A stretch of 36,251 nt of DNA from Hyphomicrobiales bacterium (GCA_021775855.1 JAJFGZ010000073.1:1-36251), one strand, 5' to 3'. Numbered from the stretch's first letter, positions 1-9,932 are shown. Numbers and translations are program-made. Notes: generated by a model not told the origin, from the letters alone.

Positions 1-551
1 CCCTCGCCCTCGGCCTGGACCGCGCGGGCCACCGCCGCGCTGGCGTGGGTCAGCTGGTAGCCGAGATTGACCAGTGCCGAGACGGCGTCTGATGCAGGCG
101 ACCCTGCAGCAGTTGCCGTCACGCCGGCCAGCTCCTCGCCGCCGGAAAAGGCCGGCACCTTGTCCTTTAATTCGTTGACGATGCGAAGCGCCACTTTGGG
201 CCCGACGCCAGGACTGCGCGACACCATCGCCTTGTCCTGCACAGCGATGGCCGACGCGAGGTCGGATGGCGTGAGTGTCGAGAGGATCGCGAGCGCGACC
301 TTGGCCCCGATCCCCTGCACGGTCATCAGCAGCTTGAACCAGTCGCGTTCTGCGTCAGTGGCAAAGCCGAACAGGCGCAACTGGTCCTCGCGCACGAATG
401 TCTCCGTCGCAATCGCAGTCGCTTCGCCAATCGGCGGCAGGGCAGCCAGTGTTCGGGTCGAACAGGTCACCAGATATCCGACGCCGTTGACATCAACAAT
501 GACCCAGTCGTCGCCATACGCCTCGATCAACCCCTTGAGCTTGGCAATCAT
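1..551 (-). CDS. ruvA: Holliday junction branch-migration protein RuvA (partial)
   Basis: RuvA binds four-way DNA junctions as a tetramer and loads the RuvB motor for branch migration. The minus strand from 551 reads [16 protein letters not shown], the usual RuvA N-terminal OB-fold start. About 183 codons are present before the left edge cuts the gene, so only the extreme end of the RuvB-binding domain III is missing from a protein of about 200 aa. The helix-hairpin-helix stretches [11 protein letters not shown] and [13 protein letters not shown] are visible. The start codon overlaps the ruvC stop by 4 bases (ATGA), which indicates translational coupling. ruvB would be expected just outside the window. 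Confidence 0.95.
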   Translation of the reverse strand, partial: MIAKLKGLIEAYGDDWVIVDVNGVGYLVTCSTRTLAALPPIGEATAIATETFVREDQLRLFGFATDAERDWFKLLMTVQGIGAKVALAILSTLTPSDLASAIAVQDKAMVSRSPGVGPKVALRIVNELKDKVPAFSGGEELAGVTATAAGSPASDAVSALVNLGYQLTHASAAVARAVQAEGE

Positions 552-1060
552 GACGCCACCATGCGGCCGAGATCGTGTGCGATGCGGTGGTGCGCGTGGG
601 TTACGGCGATTGCCAGCGCATCTGCGGCATCCTCGCCGGAAATATCCGCGCCAGGAAGCAAGATCGAGATCATTTTTCTGATCTGCCCCTTGTCCGCGTG
701 TCCGGTGCCAACAACGGACTTCTTCACCAGGTTCGGGGCATATTCCGCGACCCGCAACCCGCTGGAGGCCGGGGCCAGCAGCGCGATGCCCCGCGCCTGA
801 CCGAGCTTTAGAGTGGCCGCGCCGTTGCGGTTTACAAAAGTATTCTCGACCGCCGCCTCGTCCGGCGTGAATTCCCGGATGACCCCGAGGATACCGGTAT
901 GCAGCTCGCAGAGCCGGGTTGCCAGATCGGCGCTTGGATTGGAGGTCACCGTTCCGCAGCCGGCAAATTTAAGGGTGTTGCCCTCGGACACAATCACACC
1001 CCACCCGGTCCGGCGCAGACCAGGGTCGATACCAAGTATGCGAATCGCTTTTGCACTCAT
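548..1060 (-). CDS. ruvC: Crossover junction endodeoxyribonuclease RuvC
   Basis: RuvC is the Mg2+-dependent resolvase that makes symmetric nicks in Holliday junctions. The 170-aa length is normal for the family. The acidic catalytic residues are visible in order: the Asp of [13 protein letters not shown] near residue 11, the Glu of AAVENTF near residue 70, and the C-terminal acidic pair in [17 protein letters not shown]. The basic substrate-binding stretch [11 protein letters not shown] is also present. It overlaps ruvA by 4 bases and is separated by 33 bases from the upstream nitronate monooxygenase-like gene on the same strand. Confidence 0.96.
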   Translation of the reverse strand: MSAKAIRILGIDPGLRRTGWGVIVSEGNTLKFAGCGTVTSNPSADLATRLCELHTGILGVIREFTPDEAAVENTFVNRNGAATLKLGQARGIALLAPASSGLRVAEYAPNLVKKSVVGTGHADKGQIRKMISILLPGADISGEDAADALAIAVTHAHHRIAHDLGRMVAS

Positions 1061-1093
1061 TCCCTGGACGGTGACCGATCGCGGCGGTGATTT

Positions 1094-2083
1094 CTAGCCC
1101 GTACCGACCATCTTGTTGCCATTGGCCAGCAACGCCTCGGCCTCATTTGCCATACTTTGCATGATTTCGGACGCAGCCGGCCGGTTATGGATTAGACCCG
1201 TCGCTTCCCCGACAACCGTCGCGACGATATCCAGATCGCCGGTCCGGCGGGCCTCGTCGTACTCATCCTTCATGGAACCGAAATTTTCCCGCGCGGCCGC
1301 CTCACGACCGGCCCAGTCATCTGTCATGCGGTTTTTCAACATCCGGAAGGAATAATCGTCGGGCCAGGCAAGGCCGCGTAATTGATCCGCAGCGATGGTG
1401 CGCACAGTCCCGTCGCCGTCGCTCTCAATCGCACGATCGATGGCCGGTTGCGGTGTCAAGGCCTCTTTGGATGCCCAGAACCGCGACCCTACCAGAACGC
1501 CATCAGCCCCAAGCATCAGGCTCGCCGCCAGACCACGCCCATCGGCAATCCCGCCGGCAGCCAACAGCAGAACATCGGGAGCCCTGTTGGCCAACAGATC
1601 GGCAACTTCAGGGACAAACGGCAGGGTGGAACGTTTTGCGCCGTGTCCGCCGGCTTCCGATCCCTGCGCCACGATAACCCCGGCGCCCGCATCAAGCGCC
1701 GCGCGGGCATGGTCCAATGTCTGGACTTGACAGAAGACCGGAACACCGGCGTCACGGGCCAGCAGCGCAAACGGCGCGGGATCGCCAAACGAGAGGAACA
1801 GGCAGCGCGGTTTGAGCGCGATCGCCCAGTCGACAACGTCTGGATTTTGTTCAGCCGCCCAGGTGATGACGCCGATACCGATCCGCTGGTTGCCGGCGTT
1901 GCGGTATTCCTCATCAAGGTCAGGTTCACCGCCAAGCATCCCGGCATAGCCGCCGCCGAGAATGCCCAGCCCACCGGCTTCCGAAACAGCGCCGGCGAGT
2001 TTGCCCCCGGTGACCAGCGCCATCGGGGCGCAGACAATCGGATAATCCAGTTCAAACTGGTCAGTAAGCCGGGTTTTGATCAT
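1094..2083 (-). CDS. Nitronate monooxygenase / 2-nitropropane dioxygenase family flavoprotein
   Basis: This is an FMN-dependent TIM-barrel enzyme of 329 aa. The family oxidises nitronates such as propionate-3-nitronate, but many members have unknown substrates. The N-terminal stretch YPIVCAPMALVTGG, the GSEAGGHG motif with the likely catalytic base His147, and the phosphate-binding motifs LAAGGIADGRG and GADGVLVGSRFWAS all fit. The gene lies between yebC (17 bases upstream) and ruvC (33 bases downstream), two genes that are commonly adjacent. The spacing suggests co-transcription. The substrate cannot be read from sequence; an enoyl reductase (FabK-like) role is an alternative within the same fold. 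Confidence 0.88.
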   Translation of the reverse strand: MIKTRLTDQFELDYPIVCAPMALVTGGKLAGAVSEAGGLGILGGGYAGMLGGEPDLDEEYRNAGNQRIGIGVITWAAEQNPDVVDWAIALKPRCLFLSFGDPAPFALLARDAGVPVFCQVQTLDHARAALDAGAGVIVAQGSEAGGHGAKRSTLPFVPEVADLLANRAPDVLLLAAGGIADGRGLAASLMLGADGVLVGSRFWASKEALTPQPAIDRAIESDGDGTVRTIAADQLRGLAWPDDYSFRMLKNRMTDDWAGREAAARENFGSMKDEYDEARRTGDLDIVATVVGEATGLIHNRPAASEIMQSMANEAEALLANGNKMVGTG

Positions 2084-2100
2084 GGCAGGGTCAACAGTTT

Positions 2101-2850
2101 CTACTCAGCCGAAAGCCGTTCCATGATCTCGTCGGATATGTCGAAATTGGAATAGACATTCTGCACATCATCATCATCATCGAGCAAGTCGATCAGCTTC
2201 AACAACGTGCCCGCCTTGTCCTCTTCGACCGGGGTCATGGTCTGGGGTTTCCAGATCACATTGACCGAATTTGGTTCGCCAAGACTGGTCTCCAGCGATT
2301 TGGCCACCTCACCAAGGTCTTCGAAGCCGCAAACGATCGTGTGGCCATCGCTATCTGATTCAACATCTTCCGCCCCGGCTTCGATCGCCGCCTCGAAGAC
2401 TTTTTCACTATCGCCGATATCCAGGGGCAAGACAATTTCGCCGACCCGGTCAAACATGAAAGCAACGCTTCCCGTTTCCCCGAGCGCGCCGCCATTCTTG
2501 GAAAAGGTCGACCGCACGGCGCTCGCAGTCCGGTTGCGATTGTCGGTCAGCGCCTCGACAATCACCGCAACACCTCCAGGGCCGTAGCCCTCGTAGCGCA
2601 TCTCTTCAAAGGCATCGCCCTCGCCCGCTTCCGACTTTTTGATGGCGCGGGTGATATTGTCCTTGGGCATGCTTTGGGCGCGGGCATTCTGCATCGCCAG
2701 GCGAAGGCGCGGATTGCCGTCCGGGTCCGGCCCACCGACTTTCGCCGCGACCGTGATTTCCTTCGACAGTTTGGAGAACAGCTTGGAGCGTTTCTTGTCC
2801 TGCGCCCCCTTGCGGAACATGATGTTCTTGAATTTTGAATGGCCTGCCAT
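2101..2850 (-). CDS. yebC: YebC/PmpR (TACO1) family protein
   Basis: The 249-aa protein opens with [28 protein letters not shown], the hallmark basic N-terminus of the family. The acidic middle ([19 protein letters not shown]) and the C-terminal domain with a Asp-rich stretch ([14 protein letters not shown]) are also typical. Members have been described both as DNA-binding regulators (PmpR) and as translation factors of the TACO1 type acting on ribosomes at difficult peptide sequences. The role here is not decided by the sequence. It heads the segment yebC, NMO, ruvC, ruvA. Confidence 0.95.
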   Translation of the reverse strand: MAGHSKFKNIMFRKGAQDKKRSKLFSKLSKEITVAAKVGGPDPDGNPRLRLAMQNARAQSMPKDNITRAIKKSEAGEGDAFEEMRYEGYGPGGVAVIVEALTDNRNRTASAVRSTFSKNGGALGETGSVAFMFDRVGEIVLPLDIGDSEKVFEAAIEAGAEDVESDSDGHTIVCGFEDLGEVAKSLETSLGEPNSVNVIWKPQTMTPVEEDKAGTLLKLIDLLDDDDDVQNVYSNFDISDEIMERLSAE

Positions 2851-2891
2851 GTTTCGAACCTGAAAGTCGCTATCGTTGAGACGCGTATAGG

Positions 2892-3713
2892 CTAGCTCCA
2901 GAAAGGAGGCAAGACCGGCTCCAGCCGACCGCCTGTCCTGAGCGGCCAGATGTCTTTGGCGAGACCGGTCTCATCGTCGGTATCGACCACCACACCGCAC
3001 AACGTGGCTTCGCCGTCGGCGGGTTCAAACCGCCTGGCGCCTATCTTGGTTGTGAAGCGGCGCATGGGTTCGTCCTTATCCATCCCGATCACGGAATCAA
3101 AATCGCCGCACATGCCGACATCCGTTATGAACGCTGTGCCGCCATCGAGAATCCGGTGGTCGGCCGTTGGAACATGGGTATGGGTCCCGACAACGAGGCT
3201 GGCCCGGCCATCGGCGAAATATCCCATGGCCTGTTTCTCGGAGGTGGTTTCACAATGCATGTCGATAATGATCGCACTGGCGCCTTTCCCGAGCGGGCAT
3301 GCCGCCAGCTCTTTTTCAATCGCGGCGAACGGGTCATCCAGCGGGTCCATGAAAATACGCCCCATGACATTGATCACCAGAATGTCGTCACCGCCCCGCG
3401 ATTTGATCAGATTGGCGCCCCGCCCCGGCGTGCCGGGCGGAAAATTGATCGGTCGGATCAACCGGTCCTGGCGCTCGATAAATACCAGCGCCTCTTTCTG
3501 GTCCCAGGCATGGTTGCCAAGCGTGATGACATCCGCGCCGGCGTCGCTCAATTCCCTGACGATCTTCTCGGTGATCCCGAAACCACCAGCGGCATTCTCG
3601 CCATTGATGGCCACGAAATCGATATCCTGGCGCTCTATCATGTCAGGCAGCTGCTCGACGACAGCAACACGCCCTGCCCGACCGACAATATCCCCGAGAA
3701 ACATCAACCTCAA
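2892..3713 (-). CDS. TIGR00282-type (YmdB-like) metallophosphoesterase
   Basis: The 273-aa protein matches the YmdB/TIGR00282 family of dinuclear-metal phosphodiesterases. Metal ligands are visible in order: Asp8 in [11 protein letters not shown], Glu39-Asn40 in NGENAAGG, Asn67-His68 in LGNHAWDQ, His153 in [14 protein letters not shown], and His178/His180 in [10 protein letters not shown]. The B. subtilis relative YmdB hydrolyses cyclic nucleotides and affects RNA turnover; whether this one does is unknown. The start lies 4 bases downstream of the cyclo-ligase stop, so the two are almost certainly one transcript. Confidence 0.93.
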   Translation of the reverse strand: MRLMFLGDIVGRAGRVAVVEQLPDMIERQDIDFVAINGENAAGGFGITEKIVRELSDAGADVITLGNHAWDQKEALVFIERQDRLIRPINFPPGTPGRGANLIKSRGGDDILVINVMGRIFMDPLDDPFAAIEKELAACPLGKGASAIIIDMHCETTSEKQAMGYFADGRASLVVGTHTHVPTADHRILDGGTAFITDVGMCGDFDSVIGMDKDEPMRRFTTKIGARRFEPADGEATLCGVVVDTDDETGLAKDIWPLRTGGRLEPVLPPFWS

Positions 3714-3717
3714 AATT

Positions 3718-4317
3718 CTACTCCCCGGCCTTGATCAGACCTGCTTCCGTCAACACCCAATCGAGCGCCATGTCGTGGACTTCTCGCGGCACTTCATCGA
3801 TCTCCTGCGCCGAAAAGGCAAGCCCTATCGCGGTGACCGGCTTCGCCGATCGAAGGGCCGCGATAGTCCGGTCGTAAAAACCGCCACCATACCCGATCCT
3901 GTAGCCCCGCCGGTCAAACCCGAGGAGCGGGACCAGCAGGACATCCGGGACAAGGGTATCAGCGCCAGCAAGGGGGACCGGAATATTCCAGACCCCCGGC
4001 TCCAGTGATTCACCCGGCGCCCATTGCTGGAACGCAAGCGGCTGCTTGGCCGCGACAATGACAGGCAGCGCCGTTGTGCACCCGGCCTCACGCAAAGCGG
4101 TCAATAGCGGCCGGCAATCGAGCTCCGACCGGAATGGGTAAAAGCCGGACACAATTTTCTTCCGATCATCGGCGATCATCCCATGAGCAAGAAACTGGTC
4201 GACCGCGATGTCCGCAATCACCCTTGAAGCCTCGGCGCGGACCGCTTCGCCAAGGTCATCCCGACGCCTGGCCAACTCCCGACGAAGCGCCTGTTTTTTA
4301 TCCGCTACTGGATTCAA
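3718..4317 (-). CDS. 5-formyltetrahydrofolate cyclo-ligase
   Basis: This enzyme (MTHFS, YgfA in E. coli) converts 5-formyl-THF to 5,10-methenyl-THF with ATP, returning the storage folate to the active pool. The 199-aa protein has the basic N-terminus KKQALRRELARRRDD, the motif FYPFRSELDCRPLL, and the family signature GYGGGFYDRTIA near residue 143. It follows the 6S RNA on the same strand, the same order as ssrS-ygfA in enterobacteria. Co-transcription or readthrough from the 6S RNA promoter is therefore likely. The YmdB-like gene follows after 4 bases. Confidence 0.95.
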   Translation of the reverse strand: MNPVADKKQALRRELARRRDDLGEAVRAEASRVIADIAVDQFLAHGMIADDRKKIVSGFYPFRSELDCRPLLTALREAGCTTALPVIVAAKQPLAFQQWAPGESLEPGVWNIPVPLAGADTLVPDVLLVPLLGFDRRGYRIGYGGGFYDRTIAALRSAKPVTAIGLAFSAQEIDEVPREVHDMALDWVLTEAGLIKAGE

Positions 4318-4354
4318 GGAAAACCTCTGCAGGGAGTTTATGCTGAAACAATAA

Positions 4355-4518
4355 AAGTGGCGGGCCGCACCGGGCGTTGAAGCAATAGAACCCGGGACAC
4401 CTAGAGACTAGGTGGGTGCCGAATATCCGAACCCACGGGTTCAGTCAGGGTCAGCTCCCTTTGGGATTGAAAGGGCCCAGGGAAATAATCTTCTGGCGCA
4501 CCGGGCAGCACCGCCTGT
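4355..4518 (-). ncRNA. ssrS: 6S RNA
   Basis: 6S RNA mimics an open promoter and binds sigma70-RNA polymerase holoenzyme. Three things support the call. First, the position between zapA and the 5-formyl-THF cyclo-ligase gene is the classical 6S locus. Second, the minus strand carries landmarks I associate with alphaproteobacterial 6S RNAs: TTTCCCTGGGCCC, AAAGGGAGCTGACCCTGA, GGCACCCACCTA and CCCGGTGCGGCCCGCC. Third, the ends form a closing stem: GGCGG (4515-4511) plus GCTGC (4509-4505) pair with GCGGC (4368-4364) plus CCGCC (4363-4359), with one bulged base. The exact 5' and 3' ends are estimates to within several bases. Confidence 0.9.
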
Positions 4519-4584
4519 GTGTAATTTAGGTGGAGTTGTTGTAAAACACCACACCTTCTGAAGCGCGAATGAAACAAATCGGCG

Positions 4585-4950
4585 TCAGGAGGACGATTCT
4601 GAAATATTCGCGCTAAGTGATTCGATCCGCTGGGCGGCCGTATCCAGGGTATGCGCGACCGATTTCTGGGCAGCTTCAAGCCGCTCGGCAATCGAGGTCC
4701 GGGCCATCTTCATTTGCTGCAATTCCGCTTCCAGCGCTTCGATCCGACGGCGCGCTTCCCCCAACTCATCGACCACCATCACACCAGCCATGAGCAGAAG
4801 GCGCGTATCCCCCACTTGGCCAAACGCTACCTTCATCTCCTCGACGTAATTATTGAGGTATCCGGCAAGGCCCTTCAAATGGCTTTCCTGGCCATCATCA
4901 CACGCCATCTTGTAGCTTCTGGTGTTAATTGTAACGGTTACCTGAGACAT
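4585..4950 (-). CDS. zapA: Cell division protein ZapA
   Basis: ZapA binds and bundles FtsZ filaments at mid-cell. The 121-aa protein opens with MSQVTVTINTRSYKMACDDGQE, the small globular domain typical of ZapA, followed by AGYLNNYVEEMK and LLLMAGVMVVDEL. A long C-terminal coiled coil (about residues 60-118) drives tetramerisation. It lies between the DUF4164 gene (45 bases upstream, same strand) and the 6S RNA, a conserved alphaproteobacterial arrangement. Confidence 0.93.
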   Translation of the reverse strand: MSQVTVTINTRSYKMACDDGQESHLKGLAGYLNNYVEEMKVAFGQVGDTRLLLMAGVMVVDELGEARRRIEALEAELQQMKMARTSIAERLEAAQKSVAHTLDTAAQRIESLSANISESSS

Positions 4951-4995
4951 GAAATATCCTCGAATTTCAGCAACTTATCCGGCCGCCTGTTGCCG

Positions 4996-5271
4996 TCAGC
5001 TTCGGTCTAGCAGGCCTTCAAAAGCTTCCGTTGCCCGCGACAACCGCCGGCCCGCTTCTTCGTTGACGCGCTCCAGCTGGGCATTGCGCGCCCGTACCTG
5101 ATCCAGCTCCTGGGCCAAATTCGAGCGGTCTTCCGACAGCGCCTGGATTTCACCCTGCAGATTATCAATCGCGCCCTCACTAACGCTCCGCCGTTTGGTG
5201 GCAAGTTCGAGCGCGGCAATTGCGCTCTGCAGGCGCTTGGCGGCTACCTCGATGGTCGTATCGTCACTCAT
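4996..5271 (-). CDS. DUF4164 family coiled-coil protein
   Basis: This is a 91-aa protein predicted to be almost entirely coiled coil (about residues 5-85), with many Leu/Ala/Glu/Arg heptads and no membrane segment. It resembles the DUF4164 family, often encoded next to zapA in alphaproteobacteria. The position and shape make a divisome role plausible, for example as a functional analogue of the coiled-coil protein ZapB, but that is inference. No enzymatic motif is present. It is divergent from tkt, with 267 bases between. Confidence 0.8.
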   Translation of the reverse strand: MSDDTTIEVAAKRLQSAIAALELATKRRSVSEGAIDNLQGEIQALSEDRSNLAQELDQVRARNAQLERVNEEAGRRLSRATEAFEGLLDRS

Positions 5272-5443
5272 TCAATTGGGCCTCGGTATGAAATTTTTGG
5301 CGGCGAAAAACTGACCCTTCTCGATTGGGAAAGTTTATGCTGGACAGGGGGTTAGCGCAACGTGTTTAGGCCAAGCTGCAAACCCGGCTGAAAATTTATC
5401 CGGTTTGACCGAATGAACATACACGAATCGCAGGTTCGGTTCG

Positions 5444-5471
5444 TTGACTCGCATGGGTCAAATGGTATTTG
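5444..5471 (+). promoter_or_regulatory. Possible tkt promoter
   Basis: TTGACT (5444-5449) is followed after 16 bases by TATTTG (5466-5471), pointing toward tkt. The -10 match is weak. A perfect 7-bp hairpin, GCGGGGG (5487-5493) with CCCCCGC (5500-5506), lies between it and the tkt start. It has no U-tract on either strand, so it would be a leader structure rather than a terminator. Confidence 0.3.
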
Positions 5472-5538
5472 TGTCGCCGATAAGGCGCGGGGGCGCTGAC
5501 CCCCGCACCAGAAAAAATATACAGGCGCGTCGTAATTC

Positions 5539-7572
5539 ATGTCCGCAATCACGTCAAAAGTAGATCCCGACTTTCCCGCGACGACCAAAGGGGACCAGAA
5601 TAAATTACAAGATATGGCGAATGCGGTTCGTGCCCTGTCCATGGACGCCGTGCAGGCGGCTGGCTCAGGTCATCCCGGCATGCCGCTTGGCGCCGCGGAT
5701 TTCGCAACCGTCTTGTTTGCAAAATTTTTGAAATTCGATCCGACCTGCCCCAAATGGCCTGATCGTGACCGTTTCATCCTGTCCGCCGGTCACGGCTCGA
5801 TGTTGCTTTATGCAATGCTGCATCTCACCGGCTACGAGGACATGACACTGGACGAGATCAGGAATTTCCGGCAGCTGGGATCCAAAGCCGCAGGGCATCC
5901 GGAATACGGGTTCGCCGAGGGGATCGAGACGACCACCGGCCCACTCGGCCAGGGCCTCGCCAACGGCGTCGGCATGGCAATCGCCGAGCGCCATATGAAC
6001 GCCGAGTTCGGTGACGATCTGGTCGACCATTATACCTACGTGATCGCGGGCGATGGCGACCTGATGGAAGGCATCAGCCACGAGGCCATTTCCCACGCCG
6101 GGCAATTGCGCCTATCCCGCCTGATCGTTCTCTTTGACGACAATGATATTTGTATCGATGGCCCGGTCTCAATGTCAGAGACGGGCAACCAGCGGGCCCG
6201 GTTCGAGGCCGCCGGATGGCACGTTCAGGCAATCGATGGCCACGATATGGAAGCTGTCGAAGCTGCTCTTGAAAATGCCAAGGCCAGCGACCTGCCGAGC
6301 ATGATTGCCTGCAAGACAAAAATCGGGTTTGGCGCCCCGAACAAGGAGGGTACCGCCGGGGCCCACGGCGCACCGCTTGGCGACGAAGAACTCGCCGCAA
6401 CAAAAGCCGCGTTGGGGTGGGAAGACGGCCCATTTGAGATTCCGACGAATATCCGTGATGCCTGGCGCCTAGCTGGTCTCCAGGGGGTCAAGCCCCGCAA
6501 GGCATGGGAGAAACGCCTGGAAGCCGTAGGCAACGGCACCAAGGCAAATTTCGACCGGCGCAATCGCGGTGACCTGCCGAGCGGATTGAACGAGGCGCTG
6601 GTGAAATTCAAGGCCGGGGCCAGCAAAGCGGGTGAAAAAATCGCCACCCGTGCCGCGTCCGGCAAAGTACTTGAGGTCATCAACGAGATTGTGCCCGAGA
6701 CCCTCGCCGGGTCCGCCGACCTGACCGGGTCGGTCAATACCAAAACACCTAACCTCGGTATTTTTGGCCCCGATAATTATACCGGCCGGTATATCCATTA
6801 CGGCATCCGCGAACACGCCATGGCGGGCGCGATGAACGGAATGGCGCTGCACGGCGGGGTCATCCCTTATTCAGGTACGTTCCTGGTTTTCTCAGATTAT
6901 TGCCGGTCCGCGATCCGTCTGTCGGCGTTGATGCGCCAGCGGGTCATCTACGTCATGACCCACGATTCGATTGGGCTTGGCGAAGACGGCCCGACCCATC
7001 AGCCGGTGGAACATTTGGCCTCCCTACGCGCCATGCCCGAGGTCCACGTCTACCGGCCCGCCGACATCGTTGAAACAGCGGAATGCTGGCAACTGGCGCT
7101 GGCCCGCAAAGACGGCCCGAGTGTTATGGTTCTGACCCGACAGAAGTTGGCAACATTGCGAACCGAGCACAGCGAAAAGAACCTTGCCTGCAAAGGCGGA
7201 TACATCCTGCGGCCTGCATCCGACGACGCCAGGGTTACCCTTGTCGCAACCGGATCGGAAGTAGAAATCGCGGCCGAAGCACAAGCCGTGTTGGAAGCCG
7301 AGAATATCCCGACTGCCTTGGCGTCGCTCCCCTGCTGGGAATTGTTCGCCGACCAGAGCCAGGAATATCGTGACGGCATTGTGCGGCCGGACACCGTCCG
7401 GGTGGGTATTGAAGCCGCGATCTCGTTCGGCTGGGAGCGCATCATCGGCACCGATAGCAGTTTCATAGGCATGACCGGGTTTGGTGCGAGCGCCCCGGCT
7501 GACCAACTCTACAAACATTTCGGCATTACCGCGGAAGCCATGGTGGACGCGGCAAAGGCAAAATTGACATAA
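5539..7572 (+). CDS. tkt: Transketolase
   Basis: Transketolase moves two-carbon units between sugar phosphates with thiamine diphosphate, linking the pentose-phosphate pathway to glycolysis. The 677-aa length is normal. Visible landmarks are His45 in SGHPGMPLG, the ThDP/metal motif GDGDLMEGISHEA from 171 with Asn202 downstream, the catalytic Glu425 in GIREHAMAG, and the C-terminal domain. The first 20 residues are a slightly long leader before the conserved MANAVRALSMDAVQ. The gene opens a plus-strand run with gap, pgk and fba and lies 37 bases before gap. Confidence 0.97.
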   Translation: MSAITSKVDPDFPATTKGDQNKLQDMANAVRALSMDAVQAAGSGHPGMPLGAADFATVLFAKFLKFDPTCPKWPDRDRFILSAGHGSMLLYAMLHLTGYEDMTLDEIRNFRQLGSKAAGHPEYGFAEGIETTTGPLGQGLANGVGMAIAERHMNAEFGDDLVDHYTYVIAGDGDLMEGISHEAISHAGQLRLSRLIVLFDDNDICIDGPVSMSETGNQRARFEAAGWHVQAIDGHDMEAVEAALENAKASDLPSMIACKTKIGFGAPNKEGTAGAHGAPLGDEELAATKAALGWEDGPFEIPTNIRDAWRLAGLQGVKPRKAWEKRLEAVGNGTKANFDRRNRGDLPSGLNEALVKFKAGASKAGEKIATRAASGKVLEVINEIVPETLAGSADLTGSVNTKTPNLGIFGPDNYTGRYIHYGIREHAMAGAMNGMALHGGVIPYSGTFLVFSDYCRSAIRLSALMRQRVIYVMTHDSIGLGEDGPTHQPVEHLASLRAMPEVHVYRPADIVETAECWQLALARKDGPSVMVLTRQKLATLRTEHSEKNLACKGGYILRPASDDARVTLVATGSEVEIAAEAQAVLEAENIPTALASLPCWELFADQSQEYRDGIVRPDTVRVGIEAAISFGWERIIGTDSSFIGMTGFGASAPADQLYKHFGITAEAMVDAAKAKLT

Positions 7573-7609
7573 GAAGGCTTAGGTCGGCCATAGAAATTAG
7601 GAGACTTCC

Positions 7610-8620
7610 ATGACAGTTCGTGTCGCAATTAACGGATTTGGCCGGATCGGCCGGTTGGTCCTTCGCGGGATTATCGAATCCGGTCGCACCGACATCAGTG
7701 TCGTTGGCATCAACGATCTGGGTCCGGTCGATACCAACGCACATCTGCTACGCTACGATTCGGTCCATGGCCGATTCCCGGCAACCGTAACGATCGGCGA
7801 GGGTACGATCGATGTTGGCAAGGGCCCGATCAGAGTTACCGCCGAACGCGACCCGACGAAATTACCATGGGGCGAGCTCGATGTGGACATTGCGCTCGAA
7901 TGCACCGGCATTTTTACAACCCGCGACAAGGCCGCTGCCCATCTGGAAGCCGGCGCCAAGCGGGTGCTGATTTCAGCGCCGGGCACCGAAGTAGACCAGA
8001 CCATCGTGTTCGGCGTCAACGACGATAAATTGACCGCCGACCACCATATCGTATCCAATGCATCCTGCACCACCAACTGCCTGGCCCCGGTCGCCAAGGT
8101 ACTGAACGACGATATCGGTATCGAAAAAGGCTTTATGACAACGATCCATGCCTATACCGGCGACCAGCCCGTGCTGGATACCATGCACAAGGATCTCTAC
8201 CGGGGGCGCGCTGCCGCAATGTCGATGATCCCGACGTCGACCGGAGCCGCCAAGGCCGTCGGTCTCGTGCTGCCGGAATTGAACGGCAAGCTCGACGGCG
8301 TCTCAGTGCGGGTACCGACCCCGAACGTCTCGATGATCGATCTCAAGGTCATTACCAATCGCCCCACCAGCGTGGACGAGGTCAACGATGCCATGCGCAA
8401 GGCGTCCGGATCGAACCGCCTCAATGGCATCCTCGTGGTGACCGAAGAGCAGCTGGTCTCCGTGGATTTCAACCACGACCCGGCATCCTCGACCTTCGCC
8501 ACCGATCAGACCAAAGTGATGGACGGCAACCTCGTCCGGGTGCTCAGCTGGTACGACAACGAATGGGGATTTTCCAACCGCATGGCGGATACCGCAATGG
8601 CAATGGCGAAATTCCTGTAG
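7610..8620 (+). CDS. gap: Type I glyceraldehyde-3-phosphate dehydrogenase
   Basis: GAPDH oxidises glyceraldehyde-3-phosphate to 1,3-bisphosphoglycerate with NAD(P)+. The 336-aa protein has the Rossmann motif [13 protein letters not shown], the active-site [12 protein letters not shown] with Cys153, and the C-terminal [14 protein letters not shown] good ribosome-binding site (AGGAG) precedes the start. Coenzyme preference is not certain: the second strand ends in VGINDLGP, with an Asp that usually favours NAD. pgk starts 19 bases downstream. Confidence 0.97.
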   Translation: MTVRVAINGFGRIGRLVLRGIIESGRTDISVVGINDLGPVDTNAHLLRYDSVHGRFPATVTIGEGTIDVGKGPIRVTAERDPTKLPWGELDVDIALECTGIFTTRDKAAAHLEAGAKRVLISAPGTEVDQTIVFGVNDDKLTADHHIVSNASCTTNCLAPVAKVLNDDIGIEKGFMTTIHAYTGDQPVLDTMHKDLYRGRAAAMSMIPTSTGAAKAVGLVLPELNGKLDGVSVRVPTPNVSMIDLKVITNRPTSVDEVNDAMRKASGSNRLNGILVVTEEQLVSVDFNHDPASSTFATDQTKVMDGNLVRVLSWYDNEWGFSNRMADTAMAMAKFL

Positions 8621-8639
8621 CTGACCGGGGTTTCGCATC

Positions 8640-9839
8640 ATGCGCCAATTCCGAACGCTCGATGATATCGATGTGGAGGCAAAGCGCGTATTGATCCGCC
8701 TCGACCTGAACGTTCCTATGCAGGATGGCAGGATTACCGACATGACCCGGGTCAACCGGGTTGTGCCCACGCTGACCGAATTGTTGGATAAGGGCGCTGG
8801 CGTCATTGTGCTGTCGCATTTCGGTCGGCCGGAGGGACAAGTCGTTCCGTCCATGTCACTCCAGCCAGTCACTGCGGCGCTCAGCAAAGCGCTCGGGAGA
8901 CCCGTCCGGTTTGTCGATATCGACTGGGCAGAGCCGGACGCGGGCACCGTCTCACCGGGCGAAGTCGTTTTACTCGAAAATACCCGTTTCCATCCCGGCG
9001 AAGAAACCAACGACCCGGACTTTGCTGCCGCAATCGCCGCGCTCGGCGATATCTATGTGAACGATGCTTTCTCGGCCGCCCACCGTGCCCATGCCTCCAC
9101 CGTAGGCGTTGCGCAAATCCTGCCCTCCGCCGCAGGTCGCGCCATGCAGGCCGAATTGAATGCGCTCGAGACCGCGTTGCAGGCCCCGAAAAAGCCGGTC
9201 CTTGCCATCGTTGGCGGTGCCAAGATATCGAGCAAACTCGACCTGATCGGCAATCTGTCGGCCCGGGTCGACGGGTTGATCATCGGCGGCGGCATGGCCA
9301 ATACATTTCTAGCCGCCCAGGGCTTCGATATCGGCAAGTCTCTCTGCGAACACGACCTGCTTGATACGACGCGCCGGATGACCGCTGAAGCCGCCAGCCA
9401 CGGTTGCGAAATCATCCTGCCGGTCGACGCGGTTGTCGCGACTGAATTTTCTGCTGGTGTGGCATCGCGGACCGTATCTCTCAACGACATTGGCAGCGGT
9501 GACATGGTGCTCGATATCGGCCCTGAAAGCGTGACCGATTTGAACGCCCGCCTGGACAATACCGCGACACTGGTCTGGAACGGACCGCTTGGAGCGTTTG
9601 AAATCAAGCCGTTTGATTTGGGCACCAATGCGGTGGCCCAACACGCCGCTAACCTGACCCGCAATGGCAACCTTGTATCGGTCGCCGGTGGTGGCGATAC
9701 AGTTGCGGCCCTGGCCCATGCTGGTGTGGTGGACGATTTCACCTATGTATCAACTGCGGGTGGCGCGTTTCTTGAATGGCTTGAAGGCAAAGAATTGCCT
9801 GGCGTCGAAATGCTCCGAAGCGGAGCAGAACGGGCCTAA
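8640..9839 (+). CDS. pgk: Phosphoglycerate kinase
   Basis: PGK transfers phosphate from 1,3-bisphosphoglycerate to ADP. The 399-aa protein is full length. It has the N-terminal substrate motif [18 protein letters not shown], the stretch [12 protein letters not shown], the hinge region [12 protein letters not shown], and the C-terminal nucleotide site WNGPLGAFE with [11 protein letters not shown]. It lies in line with gap upstream and the class I aldolase 93 bases downstream, a compact lower-glycolysis cluster. Confidence 0.97.
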   Translation: MRQFRTLDDIDVEAKRVLIRLDLNVPMQDGRITDMTRVNRVVPTLTELLDKGAGVIVLSHFGRPEGQVVPSMSLQPVTAALSKALGRPVRFVDIDWAEPDAGTVSPGEVVLLENTRFHPGEETNDPDFAAAIAALGDIYVNDAFSAAHRAHASTVGVAQILPSAAGRAMQAELNALETALQAPKKPVLAIVGGAKISSKLDLIGNLSARVDGLIIGGGMANTFLAAQGFDIGKSLCEHDLLDTTRRMTAEAASHGCEIILPVDAVVATEFSAGVASRTVSLNDIGSGDMVLDIGPESVTDLNARLDNTATLVWNGPLGAFEIKPFDLGTNAVAQHAANLTRNGNLVSVAGGGDTVAALAHAGVVDDFTYVSTAGGAFLEWLEGKELPGVEMLRSGAERA

Positions 9840-9932
9840 ACCGGAGGCGAATCGTCCTGCCGTGATACAAACGGTGGGTCGGTTGCTAAAATCTGGTGCT
9901 AACGACAAACCAAAAAGAGCGGAGACTGAGTA

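Noticed and set aside
2950-4008. 352-aa plus-strand open frame
   Set aside because: It is antisense to two clearly recognisable genes (the YmdB-like phosphoesterase and the cyclo-ligase), and its Ser/Pro/Arg-rich composition is typical of a shadow frame.
5487-5506. Terminator at the GC-rich hairpin upstream of tkt
   Set aside because: The stem is strong, but no T-tract follows on either strand and it lies between a putative promoter and the tkt start.
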